Shown here: one piece after another, positions 7,800 through 16,513 of the stretch
How the letters are laid out: each line of letters starts with the position of its first letter
Numbering within the stretch: the stretch's first letter is position 1
DNA from: Salidesulfovibrio onnuriiensis
GTDB lineage: Bacteria > Desulfobacterota > Desulfovibrionia > Desulfovibrionales > Desulfovibrionaceae
Assembly (NCBI RefSeq): GCF_008001235.1
Contig: NZ_CP040751.1
Span: 1,285,001-1,349,000, forward strand
DNA: 64,000 nucleotides
Reading direction: 5' to 3'
Made by a program: the position numbers and the translations under genes
Notes under the pieces: model-generated
The model's input: the letters and a program-made list of their open reading frames with translations, nothing else
Told to the model about the DNA's origin: nothing
Databases searched by the model: none

Positions 7800-8855
7800 A
7801 TGAGTGAACAGCAGTACAGCCTGCCCCAGCTGGGGTGGAATTCCTTTTTCGAGAAGCAGGTTACGTCCGGGGACCTGGAGGCGGCCGAGCCCGCCCGGGT
7901 GACCCTGACCCACCGGGGCCACGTGGTGGCCCGCACCGGTGCGGAAGAGCACCTCATCCCCATTGCCGACAAGGGCCTTCTGCGGCTTGCGGAACAGCCC
8001 ACCGTGGGCGACTGGCTGCTGCTGGACAAGACGACCCATCTGCCGGTGCGCCTGCTGGAGCGGCGCAGCCTGTTCAAGCGCAAGGCCCCGGGCACGGATA
8101 CCAAGGCCCAGCCCATTGCCGCCAACGTGGACACCCTGTTCATCGTCTCCTCCTGCAACCAGGAGTTCAATCTCAACCGGCTGGAGCGCTATCTGTGCCT
8201 GGCCCTGGACGCCGGGGTGGAGCCGGTCATCGTGCTGACCAAGGCGGATACGGTCGGGGACCCGGACGAGTTTCGCCGCCAGGCCGAGACTCTCTGGCCG
8301 GGGCTGGCCGTGCGCACGGTCAACGGCCATGACGCCGCCAGCGTGGAAACCCTGCGGCACTGGTGCGAGCCGGGCAGGACCGTGGTGCTGCTGGGCTCGT
8401 CCGGCGTGGGCAAGACCACGCTGCTGAACACCATCAACGGCACGGACCGGTACAAGACCGGGGCCGTGCGCGAAAAGGACGACAAGGGCCGCCATACCAC
8501 CACCACCCGGTCCCTGCACATCATGGAGTCCGGCGCGCTGCTGGTGGACGTGCCCGGTATCCGGGAGCTGCATCTTTACGAGTGCGAGGAGGGCATCCGC
8601 CTGGCGTTTCACGACATCGTGGAGCGGGCCGAGCAGTGCCGTTTCGCGGATTGCGGGCACCGGCACGAGCCGGGGTGCGCGGTCACCGAGGCGCTTGAGT
8701 CCGGCTGCCTGGACCCGCGCCGTGTGGAAAATTTCCAGAAGCTGCTGGAGGAGGCCGCCGAGGCCGCCGAGGCCCTGGCCGAGCAGCGCCGCAAGCAGCG
8801 CGACAGGCCCCGGTACAAGGGCATGGTTTCCAAGAAGAGGAAGAAGCGGAAATAG
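7800..8855 (+). CDS. rsgA: Ribosome small subunit-dependent GTPase A
   Basis: About 351 residues. RsgA (YjeQ) is a circularly permuted GTPase that helps mature the 30S subunit and checks the decoding centre. An OB-fold N-terminus is followed by G4 (TKAD), G1 GSSGVGKT with the P-loop lysine at K205, the switch DKGRHTTT, and G3 DVPG. The C-terminal zinc-binding Cys/His region follows (CRFADCGHRHEPGC), then a basic tail KKRKKRK. An ATG at 7773 is in frame; I prefer 7800 because the family usually begins close to this point, but neither has a strong ribosome-binding site. Confidence 0.9.
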   Translation: MSEQQYSLPQLGWNSFFEKQVTSGDLEAAEPARVTLTHRGHVVARTGAEEHLIPIADKGLLRLAEQPTVGDWLLLDKTTHLPVRLLERRSLFKRKAPGTDTKAQPIAANVDTLFIVSSCNQEFNLNRLERYLCLALDAGVEPVIVLTKADTVGDPDEFRRQAETLWPGLAVRTVNGHDAASVETLRHWCEPGRTVVLLGSSGVGKTTLLNTINGTDRYKTGAVREKDDKGRHTTTTRSLHIMESGALLVDVPGIRELHLYECEEGIRLAFHDIVERAEQCRFADCGHRHEPGCAVTEALESGCLDPRRVENFQKLLEEAAEAAEALAEQRRKQRDRPRYKGMVSKKRKKRK

Positions 8856-8904
8856 GGCCCCGTTATTCCGTGCCCTGGCAGGGAAAATCGCTGATCATCC
8901 TGTG

Positions 8905-8936
8905 CGCCCCGGGGATTTGTTTTCCGGGGCGTTTTT
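8905..8936 (+). terminator. Rho-independent terminator of rsgA
   Basis: CGCCCCGG at 8905-8912 pairs with CCGGGGCG at 8924-8931, followed by five T. It lies about 50 bp after the rsgA stop. Confidence 0.9.
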
Positions 8937-9093
8937 GTGCCCGCATGCCGCAGTCTCGGGGTAATTTCAGTCACGAAATAAAGACGGGGCAATTGACGTG
9001 CCGCGGCTTGTGAATTAGCGGGCTGGAATGTGATGATCGGCGAAATGTATCCTGGACACACCCCGATGAGACTGTCGGACACGGAGGAACGAT

Positions 9094-9702
9094 ATGCGTT
9101 TGCGAAATGTGGACCCCGAGGTCATTCTCTTTGATTTTGACGGCACCCTTGTGGATAGCGAGGTGGTGCACAGGCAGATCTGGCTGGATATCCTGCGCGC
9201 CGAAGGCGTCACCAGGGAGATTGCCGAAGAGGAATTTCTGGGGCTCCCCGCGTCCGCCATTGCCGAGCACTTTTTCGGGCGGACACAAAGGGCCGTGGAG
9301 GCCTGCGACCGTTTCGAGGCCGAGGAGATCCGGCGCAGCTACGAATGGATGAGCGGGGCGAGGGAATTCGTCCGGTACCTGGGCGATGCGGGGTATACGC
9401 TGGGCATCGTCACCAATTCGCGGCGGGCAAAGGTCGACAACTTCCTGCGCGCCGAGGGCATGGAGACCGCCTTTGACCATTGCGTGACCTGCGACATGGT
9501 GGAAAAGCGCAAGCCCTTTCCCGAGCCGTACCTGGCGGCCATCGGCCGGGTGAATGTTTCCACGGACAGGATCATTGCGGTGGAGGACAGCGCCACCGGC
9601 GAAAAGGCCGCCCTCGCGGCGGGCTTGGAATGCCGCATGGTTGCGCCGGAGCAGGGCTATACGCTCGGCGTCTGGAAGGAAAAGCTGCTTCTGCCGCGCT
9701 AG
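9094..9702 (+). CDS. HAD-family phosphatase, beta-phosphoglucomutase-like
   Basis: A 202-residue haloacid dehalogenase superfamily hydrolase. Motif I is DFDGTLVDSE, with the nucleophile Asp in DFDGT and a helical cap following. Motif II is the Thr-Asn in VTNSRR. Motif III is the Lys in EKRKPFPEPY, and motif IV is VEDSATG. This arrangement is typical of class IA phosphatases or phosphoglucomutases acting on small sugar phosphates in the cytosol. GGAGG precedes the ATG. No metabolic partner is adjacent; the substrate is unknown. Confidence 0.85.
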   Translation: MRLRNVDPEVILFDFDGTLVDSEVVHRQIWLDILRAEGVTREIAEEEFLGLPASAIAEHFFGRTQRAVEACDRFEAEEIRRSYEWMSGAREFVRYLGDAGYTLGIVTNSRRAKVDNFLRAEGMETAFDHCVTCDMVEKRKPFPEPYLAAIGRVNVSTDRIIAVEDSATGEKAALAAGLECRMVAPEQGYTLGVWKEKLLLPR

Positions 9703-9723
9703 CGCGGGAAACCCTTCGTCAGA

Positions 9724-10284
9724 TTATCGATACAGCCAACTGGAAACCAGCCGGGTATAGCGGGGCATGATCACGTAGACCATGAGCCCGGTGATGCACA
9801 CCGAGCCGATGAGCTTGGAGAGCCAGAACGAGCCCGGCTCGGGCAGGATGTTGAACAGCGGGCCCAGCAGCCAGGGCACCACGATGGTCAGCGGATAGAT
9901 GGCCGAAAGCACCACCAGAAACTGTTTCCAGGGCCGGGCCTGGGCGTGGGATTCCTGGGGCGTGAACCAGAAGGCGATGCCCGAATGGATTTCCACGTTG
10001 TCGCCGTCCAGCAGAATGTCGTCGATGCGCTTCAGGTGGTCGGCGCGGGTGTCCGAGTTGGCCCAGGTCAGCAGGTTTTCCTCGGTGTCGAATCGCACGG
10101 TGGTGATGTAGGTGCACTTGCCCGACCCCTTGGGCGGGCGGATGACCTGGACGCCCAGGTGCCCTTTCGATCCCTTGCCCACCTCGCCGATATCCTTGAG
10201 CCACTGCTCGTACCGGTCCCGGTGCTTCGGGGACACGCAATGGCGGATGACAAAGGTCGCGGCTTCCGAATGATTGATGCTCAT
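9724..10284 (-). CDS. Antibiotic biosynthesis monooxygenase-domain membrane protein
   Basis: A 186-residue protein. The first ~95 residues resemble the ABM ferredoxin-like fold (ATFVIRHCVSPKHRDRYEQWL... TYITTVRFDTEENLLTWANS). The remainder has two hydrophobic segments (about 120-145 and 155-175), so it is an inner-membrane protein with a cytosolic ABM domain. ABM domains bind or oxidise quinones, haem or polyphenols, but many are non-catalytic. Its ATG overlaps the TGA of the upstream FUSC gene by 4 nt, so the two are translationally coupled and may act together. Confidence 0.75.
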   Translation of the reverse strand: MSINHSEAATFVIRHCVSPKHRDRYEQWLKDIGEVGKGSKGHLGVQVIRPPKGSGKCTYITTVRFDTEENLLTWANSDTRADHLKRIDDILLDGDNVEIHSGIAFWFTPQESHAQARPWKQFLVVLSAIYPLTIVVPWLLGPLFNILPEPGSFWLSKLIGSVCITGLMVYVIMPRYTRLVSSWLYR

Positions 10285-11366
10285 GCTTTTTCCCGGCTGG
10301 GGCGCCTGCCCGCCATCTTAAGGAGCATGGGGTCGGTCGCGTACTGGACCATGTCCCGGGCCATGAAGTGGGCGCCGTGATAGAAGGCGAAGAACTGGGT
10401 CAGTTTCTGGAGGTAGAAGCGCTTGGTCACGCCCTCGGCCCGCAGCTCGGCCAGCCGGTCCTCACAGAGTTCGATGATCTCCGCCAGCCCTGCGGAATGG
10501 GGCAGTTCACCCTGGCAGGCCTGTCGCATGACCATGGTGGTGGCCTCGGTCAGCCGCCGCAGTTCCTTTGCCATCAGAATTTCATATCCATGGCCTACGT
10601 GGCTGTTCAGGGCGTCGAGCATGGCCTGTGCGTGGGCCGTGCACTTTTCCAAGGTCGTCAGCTTCAGGCCCATGAGGGCCGTGTCGTCATGATAGATGAT
10701 GCGCTCGTGCTTGAGCACCTTGTTGTACAGTTCCCGGTCCTTGCGGAGGTTGGCCGTGAAGCCGTCCAGCATGTGCGGGTCCAGGTGCTCCTGCAGGGAG
10801 AGGAATCCCTCCATGAGGGCGTTGTAGTGGGCGGCGCACTGGCAGAATCGTTCGGTAAGGCGGCGCTCCAGGGCCAGGCCCACGCGCTGGGGCAGGAGCA
10901 ACAGGCTGACCAGGAATGCGCTGCCCACGCCGATGCCGATCTCCAGCACGCGGAAGAGCCCGTAGGTGACGCGCTCCGGGCTGCCCAGGCTGGCCAGCAC
11001 CACGATGGTCACGGTGATGGCCGCCATCTTGTAGCGATTGTTGTAGCGGGTCATGTAGGCGCAGAAGGCCACGGAAAGGAACAGGCCCAGGTAGGTCATG
11101 GCCGTGGTCTCCGGGAAGATCAGGATGACCAGGATGCCGATGACCGCGCCCACGGCCGTGCCAGAAAAGCGGTACCAGCACATCTGCAGGGAGTCGGCCA
11201 CGTTGATCTGCATGACGATGACCGCGGAGAGCGAGGCCCAGTAGGCGAAATGGAGCTTGAAGACTTCGGCGACGCCAAAGGCGATGGCCGCGGCCAGGCC
11301 GGTTTTCAGTGCGTGGACCAGATGCGCCCGGACCGAGTCCGGGGGGATGAAGGGCGTGATGCTCAT
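10281..11366 (-). CDS. FUSC-family inner membrane protein (aromatic acid exporter-like)
   Basis: A 361-residue protein. The start at 11366 (MSITPFIPP) begins the first transmembrane helix. Six hydrophobic segments fill roughly residues 15-165 (for example SAVIVMQI, GAVIGILVILIF, AAITVTIVVLASLG). A long helical cytosolic domain follows, as in the fusaric-acid resistance / YccS / AaeB group. Family members export aromatic acids or other small organics, usually with partner proteins. It is coupled to the ABM-domain gene downstream. An aromatic-acid export role would fit the arylacetate chemistry encoded 4 kb away, but that link is inference. Confidence 0.7.
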   Translation of the reverse strand: MSITPFIPPDSVRAHLVHALKTGLAAAIAFGVAEVFKLHFAYWASLSAVIVMQINVADSLQMCWYRFSGTAVGAVIGILVILIFPETTAMTYLGLFLSVAFCAYMTRYNNRYKMAAITVTIVVLASLGSPERVTYGLFRVLEIGIGVGSAFLVSLLLLPQRVGLALERRLTERFCQCAAHYNALMEGFLSLQEHLDPHMLDGFTANLRKDRELYNKVLKHERIIYHDDTALMGLKLTTLEKCTAHAQAMLDALNSHVGHGYEILMAKELRRLTEATTMVMRQACQGELPHSAGLAEIIELCEDRLAELRAEGVTKRFYLQKLTQFFAFYHGAHFMARDMVQYATDPMLLKMAGRRPSREKA

Positions 11367-11477
11367 GGTGCTTTTGCTTTCAGGTAATCCAAGTAAAATA
11401 TGTACGATTTTGCTTCCGGCTCGTCTACTGCTGCTTTTTGGCGCGAAAATCAAGTGCGGATCCGCCGTGGTTCCGGA

Positions 11478-12953
11478 TTATCCCTTTTCCCGATCATATT
11501 CGATGGCGTCCAGGCTCTTTCCGGTGGTCTCGATGCGGCAGACCCAGGTGACGGCCGCGCCGACCAGGGAGGTGCCCACCAGGATGTAGAGGATGGTCTG
11601 GGTGCCTATATCGGCCAGGAGCACGGGAAAGAGGAAGGCCGTGGCCACCGCGCCTATCTTGGCCGTGGAGGCGGCGATGCCCGCGCCCAGGCCCCGGATG
11701 CGGGTGGGGAAGACCTCGCCCGCGATGAGGTAGGTCATGGCGTTGGGTCCCAGGTTGGTCATGAAGCTGAAGAGCATGAACCCGGAAAAGAGCAGCGTGG
11801 TCCTGGCATGGCCGGACGCCTCCAGTGACAGGGCGGCCAGCAGCAGCCCCGCTGCGCAGCCAAGAAACCCCATCACCTGGAGCCGGATGCGGCCCGCCCG
11901 GTCCACCAGCAGCACGGCCCCGATGATTCCCACCAGCAGCAGGATGTCGATGAACGCGGCCCCTTTGGCGGCCAGCATGTCGTTGTGGAGCAGGTCGGCC
12001 AGGTTGCGGGCGTACCGCGCCTTGGTCCCGAGGACCGAGGCCAGGATGGTGGGCGTGAAGATGCCGATGCCGTAGGTGCCGAGGTCCTGGAGGAACCAGG
12101 GGATGGCCGCCAGCAGGGTGGCCCTGCGGTAGCGCCGGGAGAACAGGGCGCGGAATCCGCTGGCCTCCCCGCTTTCCGCTGCGGAGACGGGCCGGGACAG
12201 GGTGACCTTTCCCGGGTAGGGGGGATCGCGCCTGAGCAAACGTTGGGTTTCCTGCTCGGCCTCGGCGATTCTTCCCCGGGCCGCCAGCCAGGGGGCCGAG
12301 TCCGTGATGGAGAAACGGGCCAGCACCACCACGATGGCCGGGGGAACCGCCGTGGCGTACATCCAGCGCCAGGCCGTGATTTCCGGGATGTTGGACAGGA
12401 TGAGGTAGCCCACGGCCGTGCCCGCCAGGGCCCCGATGGCCTGGAAGCCGAAGGCCCCGAGCACCAGCCTGCCCCGGTTGGCGCTGGGAATGGATTCGGA
12501 GATGACCATATGGGCCGTGGGGTAGTCGCACCCCAGGGAAAGACCCACCCCGAACAGGGCGGCCAGCAGGAATTCATAGCCGGGGCTGATGACCAGCAGG
12601 GTCAGGCAGGCCGCGAACAGGATCATCTCCACGATGAACATCGTCTTGCGGCCGAAGTGGTCGGCCAGCCCGCCCAGGGCCGTGGCCCCCACGAGAATGC
12701 CGAAGAGGGGCATGGCTCCCACCGCGCCCTTCTGCATGGCCGAAAGCCCGTATTCCTGGACCATGAGCGGCAGGGCCACCCCGGTCATGAACACCACCAG
12801 GCCCTCAAAGAACTTGCCTGCCGTGGCCAGGGCCCAGATGCGCCACTGCATGCCGGTCATGGGCGTGGACGGGGCCGGGGTCCCGTCGGCCCAGAGCGGG
12901 GTTTCGTCGATGTATTCCTGAACGGTTCTGGATTTGCCCGGGGTGCGCATCAT
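11478..12953 (-). CDS. MFS transporter, sugar porter / aromatic-acid porter type
   Basis: A 491-residue 12-helix major facilitator. The loop 2-3 signature is visible as GGLADHFGRKT (near residue 115) and its repeat as DRAGRIRLQ in the second half. The PESP-like cytoplasmic site and the central loop (residues ~230-270) match the sugar-porter subfamily, which includes 4-hydroxybenzoate/aromatic acid carriers. It should move an organic solute with a proton across the inner membrane. It is monocistronic and separated by 111 bp from the FUSC gene on the same strand. Confidence 0.8.
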   Translation of the reverse strand: MMRTPGKSRTVQEYIDETPLWADGTPAPSTPMTGMQWRIWALATAGKFFEGLVVFMTGVALPLMVQEYGLSAMQKGAVGAMPLFGILVGATALGGLADHFGRKTMFIVEMILFAACLTLLVISPGYEFLLAALFGVGLSLGCDYPTAHMVISESIPSANRGRLVLGAFGFQAIGALAGTAVGYLILSNIPEITAWRWMYATAVPPAIVVVLARFSITDSAPWLAARGRIAEAEQETQRLLRRDPPYPGKVTLSRPVSAAESGEASGFRALFSRRYRRATLLAAIPWFLQDLGTYGIGIFTPTILASVLGTKARYARNLADLLHNDMLAAKGAAFIDILLLVGIIGAVLLVDRAGRIRLQVMGFLGCAAGLLLAALSLEASGHARTTLLFSGFMLFSFMTNLGPNAMTYLIAGEVFPTRIRGLGAGIAASTAKIGAVATAFLFPVLLADIGTQTILYILVGTSLVGAAVTWVCRIETTGKSLDAIEYDREKG

Positions 12954-13113
12954 GATCTCCGTCGTTCCAGTGTGGCCGGAAAGGGGCGCGGCTTTTCCGT
13001 TTTTTAATAGCCTGTTTTCCTTTTCCGGTACATGATAAGGGAGCCTTGTTTCCGGTAATCATGGCGGCAAAGCGTTGCCGCGCTATCCTGCGGTGGTATG
13101 CGGAGGTGGTTTC

Positions 13114-14091
13114 ATGGCGGCTGATGCAACGGATTCCATTTTGCGGCACGTGCTGACCCAGGGCCTTTCCCCGTCGGGCAGGCAAGAACCCGACGCGGGC
13201 GAGAGCCTGGAGCCGCATCTTCTCGTTCCCCTTTCCAGCCATTCCATGGCCGGCGCGGGCCTGGATTTCCTTTCCCATTTTTTTGAGGACAAGAGCTCGG
13301 TGCGTCTGACGCTCATGCACATCCCTCCCTCCCAGGCCGCGGTGTGGGTGGAGGAAACGAGCTATGAAAGCCTCAACGCCCTGGAGGCGCAGGCCGCCCA
13401 GTGCGCGGGCAAGGGACGCAGGGTGGTGGACGACGCCCGACGCAGGCTCCTGGCCGCCGGGTTCGACCCCGAGCGCATCGAGGGCAAGGTCGCACCCCAC
13501 CAGATGGGCAAGGCCCACGACATCATCCGCGAGGCCCGCGAGGGGCGCTACGATGCCGTGGTCCTGGGCCGCCGCGTGCAGACCGGGCTGGAGGACGTGT
13601 TCGACCAGTCCATCTGTCGGGAGCTCATTGAAAGCCTTACCCATGCCATCAGTTTTCCCCTCTGGCTCTGCCGCCTGCCGGAAAAGGGGCGCAGGGACGT
13701 GCTGCTCTGCGTGGACGGTTCCGATCCCTCCGACCGCATGGCCGACCACGTGGGCTACATGCTGGCCCGCAGCCCGGGGCACAGGGTCACCGTGTTCCAC
13801 GTGCACGATCCCTCCAAGTCCGCCCCCCTGGACGCCGAGGCCATCCTCGGCCATGCAGTGGACGTGCTGCTGGAGGCCGGGGTTCCCCTGGCGCGCATCG
13901 GCCAGATGGTCCGGCGCGGCGCAAGCCCGGCCCGCCTCATCGAGGAGGAATACGCCTCGGGCAGCTATGCGGCCGTGGCCATCGGCAGCGCCGGGGCCGA
14001 CCGGGGATTCTGGAACAAGCTCCTGGTGGGCTCGGTGGCCCAGGCCCTGTTCAAGAAGCTCCGGGGCGCGGCCCTGTGGGTCTGCTACTGA
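13114..14091 (+). CDS. Tandem universal stress protein (two UspA domains)
   Basis: A 325-residue protein with two UspA-like halves. Half one, about residues 35-185, opens with EPHLLVPLSS and contains a YDAVVLGRR stretch. Half two, about 192-325, opens with DVLLCVDGSD and ends with the nucleotide-loop-like AVAIGSAGADRGFWNKLLVGSVAQAL. The second half has the G-x2-G-x9-G-(S/T) ATP-binding pattern in recognisable form. Such proteins are cytosolic stress or energy-state binders. The ATG at 13114 was chosen for its GGAGGTGG ribosome-binding site. Confidence 0.85.
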   Translation: MAADATDSILRHVLTQGLSPSGRQEPDAGESLEPHLLVPLSSHSMAGAGLDFLSHFFEDKSSVRLTLMHIPPSQAAVWVEETSYESLNALEAQAAQCAGKGRRVVDDARRRLLAAGFDPERIEGKVAPHQMGKAHDIIREAREGRYDAVVLGRRVQTGLEDVFDQSICRELIESLTHAISFPLWLCRLPEKGRRDVLLCVDGSDPSDRMADHVGYMLARSPGHRVTVFHVHDPSKSAPLDAEAILGHAVDVLLEAGVPLARIGQMVRRGASPARLIEEEYASGSYAAVAIGSAGADRGFWNKLLVGSVAQALFKKLRGAALWVCY

Positions 14092-14190
14092 AAAAGTCCT
14101 GTGTTTTCGTGCTGCCGGGGTGGTTGCCCCGCGTTGTTCGTGGTATGTTTCCGGTAACCGGCATCATGAACAACCAGCATTGGAGCGACC

Positions 14191-14775
14191 ATGAACACCC
14201 TCACTGAACTCCTTGAGAAGATCGGCTCGCTGGAAAAGGAACTGGCCCGGGAACTGGCGCAGCGGCATGAGCGGCTGCGCTATACCGTCGAGGAAAAGAA
14301 GGTGCGTTTCAGCGCGGAGATGCGCCAGCATCATCAGGAGCTGGTCACCCGATTTTCCGATTACGTCTACGACAACGGCCTGCTCATCGTGCTCACGGTT
14401 CCCGTGATCTGGGCGGCCCTCATCCCGGCGGTGGTCCTGGACCTGTTCGTCTTCGTCTACCAGTTCGTCTGCTTTCCCATCTACGGCATCCCCCGCGCCA
14501 GAAGAGGCGATTACGTGGTCATCGACCGCCACCAGCTGCAGTATCTCAACTGGCTGGAGAAGATGAACTGCATGTACTGCGGGTATTTCAACGGCCTCAT
14601 GAGCTATGTGCGCGAGGTGGCCGCCCGCACCGAGCAGTACTGGTGCCCGGTGCGCCACGCCCGGCCCGTGAAGTCCGTGCACAGCCGGTACAAGACCTTT
14701 TTCGAGTACGGCGACGCCGACGGCTACCGCCAGGGTCTTGAGGACGTGCGCACCCGGTTCGACGACGTGGACTAG
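14191..14775 (+). CDS. Conserved membrane protein of unknown function with CxxC
   Basis: A 194-residue protein. The first 50 residues are a charged coiled-coil helix (ELLEKIGSLEKELARELAQR...). Two close hydrophobic stretches follow (LLIVLTVPVIWAALIPAVV, LFVFVYQFVCFPIYG). The C-terminal half is soluble, with CMYCGYFNGL, an ARTEQYWCPVRHA block and several tyrosines. The three conserved-looking Cys and the His (CxxC...C-x-x-x-H) could bind a metal. I recognise a similar arrangement in other Gram-negative hypothetical proteins but know no function. It sits downstream of the USP gene on the same strand with a 99-bp gap. Confidence 0.65.
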   Translation: MNTLTELLEKIGSLEKELARELAQRHERLRYTVEEKKVRFSAEMRQHHQELVTRFSDYVYDNGLLIVLTVPVIWAALIPAVVLDLFVFVYQFVCFPIYGIPRARRGDYVVIDRHQLQYLNWLEKMNCMYCGYFNGLMSYVREVAARTEQYWCPVRHARPVKSVHSRYKTFFEYGDADGYRQGLEDVRTRFDDVD

Positions 14776-14790
14776 CTCCGGGAAACACGG

Positions 14791-14818
14791 AAAAAGACCG
14801 CCCCCGGAGGGGCGGTCT
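14791..14818 (-). terminator. Rho-independent terminator of the glycyl-radical operon
   Basis: AGACCGCCCC at 14795-14804 pairs perfectly with 14809-14818. On the minus strand the stem is followed by a T run. It lies about 30 bp past the DUF4125 stop codon. Confidence 0.85.
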
Positions 14819-14846
14819 GAGGCGGGCTTGGAATGTATGCTCCCCT

Positions 14847-15428
14847 TCAGGAGGATGAGGACGGTATTCGGGTAGATGAATGGTCCGTGGGCCCGCAATG
14901 GGCCTCGGTACATTGGTGCTCGAGGGATTCATAGCCAAGCCTGCGGAAAAGGTTGTTGTAGCGTTCCTCCACCATGTTACGGTGCGATACCCGGGCCTGC
15001 ACCACGCATTCGTGGAGCAACCCCAGGGTCCTGTGGGACAGGGTCTCCAGTTCGCAGGAGATGTAGGTGCGGAACTCGTTGCCCCTGGGCTCGAAGATAG
15101 TGGGGTATTTCTGGGCCACGGCCCGCATCCAGGCGATTTTCGTGTCCACGATCTCCTCCACGAGCAGGGAATCCTTGAGGGGCGGGATGCGCCCCTCCAT
15201 GCGGGCGTATTTTTCCACCATGAAGTTCCTGCCCTGGTCCACCGCCTCCTGCAGGTCCTGCAGGTAGGATTCGAGCACCTGGTCCGGCAGCACCGAATGC
15301 GACATCCAGCGCATGATCCGGAAGGTCTGAAGGCGGTCCTGACAGGGGGAATGAACAGTGGAAATGACCGACTTGAACATGGTCAGTTCCATTTCGATGA
15401 TCCTGTCGATGATATCCTGGTTCGTCAT
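14847..15428 (-). CDS. DUF4125 family protein
   Basis: A 193-residue soluble protein beginning MTNQDIIDRIIEMELTMFKSV. The ATG at 15428 is preceded by GGGAGAA. Key features match DUF4125 as I know it: a Cys-Gln-Asp after the first helix, TFRIMRWMS, a SYLQDLQEA helix, GRNFMVEKYARM, and a proline-rich joint. The extra Cys residues and a His/Ser-rich tail (CTEAHCGPTDHSS) are visible. Proteins of this domain occur beside anaerobic enzymes, but no reaction is known to me. It is the last gene of the decarboxylase operon, 41 bp after the activase, which suggests an accessory role such as maturation or repair. Confidence 0.7.
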   Translation of the reverse strand: MTNQDIIDRIIEMELTMFKSVISTVHSPCQDRLQTFRIMRWMSHSVLPDQVLESYLQDLQEAVDQGRNFMVEKYARMEGRIPPLKDSLLVEEIVDTKIAWMRAVAQKYPTIFEPRGNEFRTYISCELETLSHRTLGLLHECVVQARVSHRNMVEERYNNLFRRLGYESLEHQCTEAHCGPTDHSSTRIPSSSS

Positions 15429-15469
15429 GTCTGCTTCTCCCGGCGTTGAGCCTTTGGCCGGATCGGGGC

Positions 15470-16444
15470 CTAGAACGGCGTGTCCCATCCGATAAAGCAA
15501 TAGAGCCCGTTGGCCTCGGCGATCCGCTTCAGGTCCTGCATGCGCTCGTCCGGCGGCGGGGTCTGCTCCGCAAGGGCGTATGTCTTGCCGAGCTGGCGGT
15601 ACTTGGATTCCCCGAGTCGGTGGAAGGGCAGCATGTTGACCACGTCGAGGCCGATGTCGCGGATGAAGCGGACCGTGGCCTCGATGTTTTCCTCGGAGTC
15701 GTTTTTGCCCGGGATCACCGGGATGCGGGGGATGATGACCCCGTCCCAGTCTGCCGTGGCCAGACGCTCGATGTTCTTCAGGATGAGTTCGTTGCCCACG
15801 CCCGTGAGCTGTCGGTGCTGTTCGGAATCCATGTGCTTGATGTCCGTGAACACCCAGTCGATGTGCCGCATGGCTTCGAGGTAGAAGCCGGTCTCGATGC
15901 AGGAGGTGGTCTCCACGCAGGTGTGGATGTAGCTCTCCTTGCAGCGCTTGAGCACTTCCAGGATGAACGGTTTCTGCAGCAGGGGCTCCCCGCCGCTGAA
16001 GGTCACCCCGCCGACGCTGCCCCAGAATTGCCGGTCGCGCTGGAAGATGCGCATGAGTTCGTCCACGGTGTACCGTTTGCCGCTGATGGCCACGGCCTCG
16101 TGGTAGCAGGTGTCCAGGCAGTCGTGGGTGGTGCAGGCGTCGCAGAGCGCCCTGTCGAAGACCAGGCGGCCCTCCTGCACGGAAGCCGCGCCGTGCGGGC
16201 AGTTCTGGATACATTTCCCGCAGCACTGGCAGCGTGTTTCCCGGTGCATCATCACGGGCTTGCGGAACAGGCCTTCCGGGTTGCTGCACCAGACGCAGCT
16301 GAGGGGACAGCCGTTGAGGAAGACCGTGGTGCGCGTGCCCGGACCGTCGTGGACCGAATGCCCCTGCACGTCGAAGACCAGTCCGGTGACTTGGCTGGCC
16401 GCGACATTGTCGGCTGTGGCTGTTTCACTGAGCTTGTACATCAA
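15470..16444 (-). CDS. hpdA: Glycyl-radical enzyme activating enzyme (radical SAM), HpdA-like
   Basis: A 324-residue radical-SAM activase. The SAM cluster motif is C46-x3-C50-x2-C53 (NGCPLSCVWC), preceded by HDGPGTRTT. An inserted ferredoxin domain follows, with CCGKCIQNCPHG and a second Cys set CDACTTHDCLDTC, as in activases of HPAD, benzylsuccinate synthase and glycerol dehydratase. It should reductively cleave SAM and abstract H from the glycine radical site (G879) of the decarboxylase encoded upstream in the operon. GGEPLLQ later in the sequence is the conserved SAM-binding block. Cytosolic, oxygen-sensitive. Confidence 0.9.
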   Translation of the reverse strand: MMYKLSETATADNVAASQVTGLVFDVQGHSVHDGPGTRTTVFLNGCPLSCVWCSNPEGLFRKPVMMHRETRCQCCGKCIQNCPHGAASVQEGRLVFDRALCDACTTHDCLDTCYHEAVAISGKRYTVDELMRIFQRDRQFWGSVGGVTFSGGEPLLQKPFILEVLKRCKESYIHTCVETTSCIETGFYLEAMRHIDWVFTDIKHMDSEQHRQLTGVGNELILKNIERLATADWDGVIIPRIPVIPGKNDSEENIEATVRFIRDIGLDVVNMLPFHRLGESKYRQLGKTYALAEQTPPPDERMQDLKRIAEANGLYCFIGWDTPF

Positions 16445-16513
16445 ACATCCTGTGTTGGTTGTGGTTTTGGCCGGGGCGCGGCAGAACCGCGCCCCGGACG
16501 GTATTGCTGCCGC

